This document shows, one piece after another, positions 62,173 through 64,000 of a DNA stretch of 64,000 nt (the stretch's first letter is position 1; each line of letters starts with the position of its first letter). The notes beneath the pieces are model-generated. The model did not search any database. It was given only the letters and a program-made list of their open reading frames with translations, and had not been told where the DNA came from. The stretch covers positions 1-64,000 of the forward strand of contig CAMATZ010000008.1 in the NCBI GenBank assembly GCA_945861275.1. Reading direction: 5' to 3'. A program made the translations under genes and the position numbers. This DNA comes from Bordetella parapertussis (GTDB taxonomy: Bacteria > Pseudomonadota > Gammaproteobacteria > Burkholderiales > SG8-41).

Positions 62173-62877
62173 TCAACTGAGGGAGGTCACCGGTACCGCA
62201 GCGCCATGCACGGCGCGTGCGGCATCCGACGCGAGGAACACGATCACGTTTGCCAAATCCGCCGGCGCGACCCACTTCGCCGGATTGGCCTTGGGCATCG
62301 CCGCGCGATTTTCGGGCGTGTCGATAATGGTCGGCAGCACGCAGTTGACGTTGATGTTCTTCTCACGCAGTTCCGCAGCCATCGCTTCGGTCATGCGGAT
62401 CACCGCGCCCTTCGACGCGGTGTAAGCGCCCATCTGCGCCACGCCCTTTTGCGCGGCAAAGGCGCCGACGTTGACGATCTTGCCGCCGCCCGCCGCTAGC
62501 ATGTGCGGCACCACGGCACGCACCGCGTGAAGCAGCGTGCGGGTGTTGATGTCGAACAGGAAGTTCCAGTTCTCGTCCGAGGTCTCATGCACTGTCTCGC
62601 CCATGCGGAATCCGCCGGCGATGTTGCACAGCACGTCGATGCGCCCGAAGCGCGCGAGTGCGGCTTGCGCAACGCCGGTCGCCCCGGCCATCTCGAGTAG
62701 ATTCGCGGGCGCGAACGAGCGGTGTTCGCCCTCCTCTCCAAAGGCCGCCTGCAGACTCTCGCGTTTGAGATCCACCAGCATCAGGTTTGCGCCCAGATCG
62801 GCAAACGCCTTGGCCGCAGCCTTGCCCAGATTGCCGGCCGCGCCGGTGACGATGACAGTTCGATTGCCGAAGCTCAT
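62173..62877 (-). CDS. Short-chain dehydrogenase/reductase
   Basis: 234 residues from ATG 62877, with AAGGA upstream. TVIVTGAAGNLGKAAAKAFADLGANLMLVDL binds the dinucleotide, CNIAGG is the NAG-type motif, and the catalytic Tyr-Lys is in GAYTASKGAV. The substrate is unknown. It lies 58 bases downstream of mutM on the same strand. The MITE-like element lies just beyond its 3' end. Confidence 0.9.
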   Translation of the reverse strand: MSFGNRTVIVTGAAGNLGKAAAKAFADLGANLMLVDLKRESLQAAFGEEGEHRSFAPANLLEMAGATGVAQAALARFGRIDVLCNIAGGFRMGETVHETSDENWNFLFDINTRTLLHAVRAVVPHMLAAGGGKIVNVGAFAAQKGVAQMGAYTASKGAVIRMTEAMAAELREKNINVNCVLPTIIDTPENRAAMPKANPAKWVAPADLANVIVFLASDAARAVHGAAVPVTSLS

Positions 62878-62935
62878 GTTCCTTCTCCCAAATACGGTGT
62901 GGACAGTGTGTGCAGATTGCATTTTGCCACGCCGA

Positions 62936-63751
62936 TCAGCGTTGGCAGGTAGAGCAATAGAATGTCGACCGCTGCCCTTGCAGCAAGCGCTTAATCAGTG
63001 TGCCACAGCGGTTACACGGTTGCTCCTCGCGGTCATATACCGCGAAATTACTCTGAAAATTTCCTGCCATGCCGTCGCCGCCGACATAATCGCGAATGCT
63101 GCTGCCGCCCGCAGTGATGGCTGCGCTTAAGGTTTCCCGAATCGAACTGGCCAAAGCGTCACAGCGCGCGCGCGTGAGCCGGCGCGCGGCGATGCGTGGG
63201 CCAATGCCAGCACGGAACAGCGCTTCGCTGGCGTAGATGTTGCCCACGCCCACCACCACGTGGCTGTCCATGATGACGAGTTTGATGGCGGCGCTGCGCT
63301 TGCGCGTGGCCTTGAACAGCGCGGTACCGTTGAAATCTGCGGATAGCGGTTCGGGACCCAGGCGCGCGAACAACTTGTGCCGCAACACGTCGCCGCTATG
63401 CCACAGTACCAGGCCGAAGCGCCGCGGGTCGCGCAGGCGGACGGCTTTGCCGTTCGACAGCACCAGATCGAAGTGATCGTGTTTTTCCGGCGGCGTGTCG
63501 CGATCCACCAGCCACAAGCGCCCCGACATGCCCAGATGCACAATCAAGGTACCGGTGCCGCAATCGATCAGCAAATATTTTGCACGGCGTGTCAGTGCGT
63601 GTATGGTCAGGCCTGCTACGCACCGGGGCAATGCGCGCGAAATCGGCTGTCGCATGCGCCGCTCGCGCACCAGGGCGTGTTCGATGCGCACGCCTACCAT
63701 CGCCGCGAGCAGGCCGCGGCGCGTGGTTTCGACTTCAGGTAGTTCGGGCAT
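62936..63751 (-). CDS. mutM: Formamidopyrimidine-DNA glycosylase
   Basis: Removes 8-oxoguanine and nicks the abasic site. 271 residues from ATG 63751. MPELPEVET gives the catalytic Pro2-Glu3, RRAKYLL holds the conserved Lys58, MDSHVVVGVGNIYASEALFRAGI is the helix-two-turn-helix, and the C-terminal zinc finger is CNRCGTLIKR...YCSTCQ. Confidence 0.97.
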   Translation of the reverse strand: MPELPEVETTRRGLLAAMVGVRIEHALVRERRMRQPISRALPRCVAGLTIHALTRRAKYLLIDCGTGTLIVHLGMSGRLWLVDRDTPPEKHDHFDLVLSNGKAVRLRDPRRFGLVLWHSGDVLRHKLFARLGPEPLSADFNGTALFKATRKRSAAIKLVIMDSHVVVGVGNIYASEALFRAGIGPRIAARRLTRARCDALASSIRETLSAAITAGGSSIRDYVGGDGMAGNFQSNFAVYDREEQPCNRCGTLIKRLLQGQRSTFYCSTCQR

Positions 63752-63815
63752 TTGCTTGCTGTGAAGAGTGAAGGGTGGAGGGGAGGAAAGGGCAAGGGCG
63801 TGAACGGGTGTAGGA

Positions 63816-63877
63816 GTGAAGGAGTGAAGGAGTGAATGGGGTATCTCTTTCACCCCTTCACTCCTTCACTCCTTCAC
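63816..63877. repeat. Octamer inverted repeat upstream of mutM
   Basis: GGAGTGAA octamers (63813-63836) face an exact 21-bp reverse complement: arms 63816-63836 and 63857-63877, 20-base loop. Similar in design to the GTGAGGC hairpin at 2141 but with an 8-base unit. Confidence 0.8.
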
Positions 63878-63888
63878 GGATTCACACC

Positions 63889-64000
63889 TCACCGCCCTAC
63901 AGGCGGCGACATCATTTGCTTGCCGATGTCTGCGGTGAAAACGAACTGCAGGCCGAGATCCGCGCGGCGCACGATGAGTTCCGGTTCGGATCGCACTATG
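63889..64000 (-). CDS. C-terminal end of an unidentified protein (partial)
   Basis: 36 codons and TGA (63889-63891) are visible in the minus strand: ...RRADLGLQFVFTADIGKQMMSPPVGR. The rest lies outside the window. It is in line with mutM. The family cannot be told from this fragment. Confidence 0.45.
   Translation of the reverse strand, partial: IVRSEPELIVRRADLGLQFVFTADIGKQMMSPPVGR

Overview
The window looks like a chromosome segment of a high-GC betaproteobacterium, most likely near Burkholderiales. The evidence is the gene order yebC-ruvC-ruvA-ruvB, ybgC-tolQRAB-pal-cpoB-queC and ftsX-ftsE-ftsY back to back with an M16 protease pair followed by rsmD-coaD-ferredoxin, plus five Bug/TctC-type periplasmic binding proteins, an expansion typical of Burkholderiales. 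The genus cannot be fixed from the sequence alone.

Layout. 1-12.1 kb is core: a truncated HerA-like ATPase, yebC, the Holliday-junction genes, the Tol-Pal envelope system, queC and a YeeE/TsuA-like sulfur transporter. A tRNA-Lys(TTT) gene at 12144-12219 is the insertion site of a 14.4 kb island: 49 bp from its 3' half are repeated exactly at 26561-26609. The island holds no recognisable integrase and is nearly all defence genes: a zinc-ribbon protein, remnants of a nuclease gene, a type III restriction-modification pair (mod, res), an XRE-ImmA/IrrE regulator with a PIN-domain partner, and divergently from these a row of two tiny proteins, a ThsB-like TIR protein with a membrane anchor, a canonical TIR protein, a SLOG-domain protein, a second ThsB-like TIR protein and a membrane-spanning DUF2235 hydrolase. 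A CoiA-like nuclease closes the island. The divergent promoter between the regulator and the TIR genes lies inside a perfect 11-bp inverted repeat, suggesting that the XRE-ImmA protein controls the TIR row. This Thoeris-like assembly is the best candidate for an undescribed system.

26.8-42.6 kb is a metabolic accessory region: an MmgE/PrpD protein, a ketopantoate-reductase-like protein, five Bug receptors, an ADP-forming acyl-CoA synthetase, CapA-like, VOC and carboxymuconolactone-decarboxylase-like proteins. It is interrupted by a BrnTA toxin-antitoxin pair and by two minus-strand integron gene cassettes (chloramphenicol-phosphotransferase-like and GNAT) with attC sites but no integrase.

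42.7-64 kb returns to core functions: ppx/gppA, rpiA, ilvA, slt, a complex-I-assembly-type epimerase, cca, a glutathione transferase, two small intradiol-dioxygenase-like proteins, ftsXEY, the M16 pair, rsmD, coaD, ferredoxin, a nucleotidyltransferase pair, an amidohydrolase, an SDR dehydrogenase and mutM.

Several dispersed repeat families punctuate the gaps: heptamer GTGAGGC runs that supply the start regions of ruvC and cpoB, an AT-rich 18-mer found near many gene ends, an ACAGGATTAACAGG element, and a 175-bp MITE-like element with 20-bp terminal inverted repeats and an 11-bp target duplication at the stop codon of the amidohydrolase gene.
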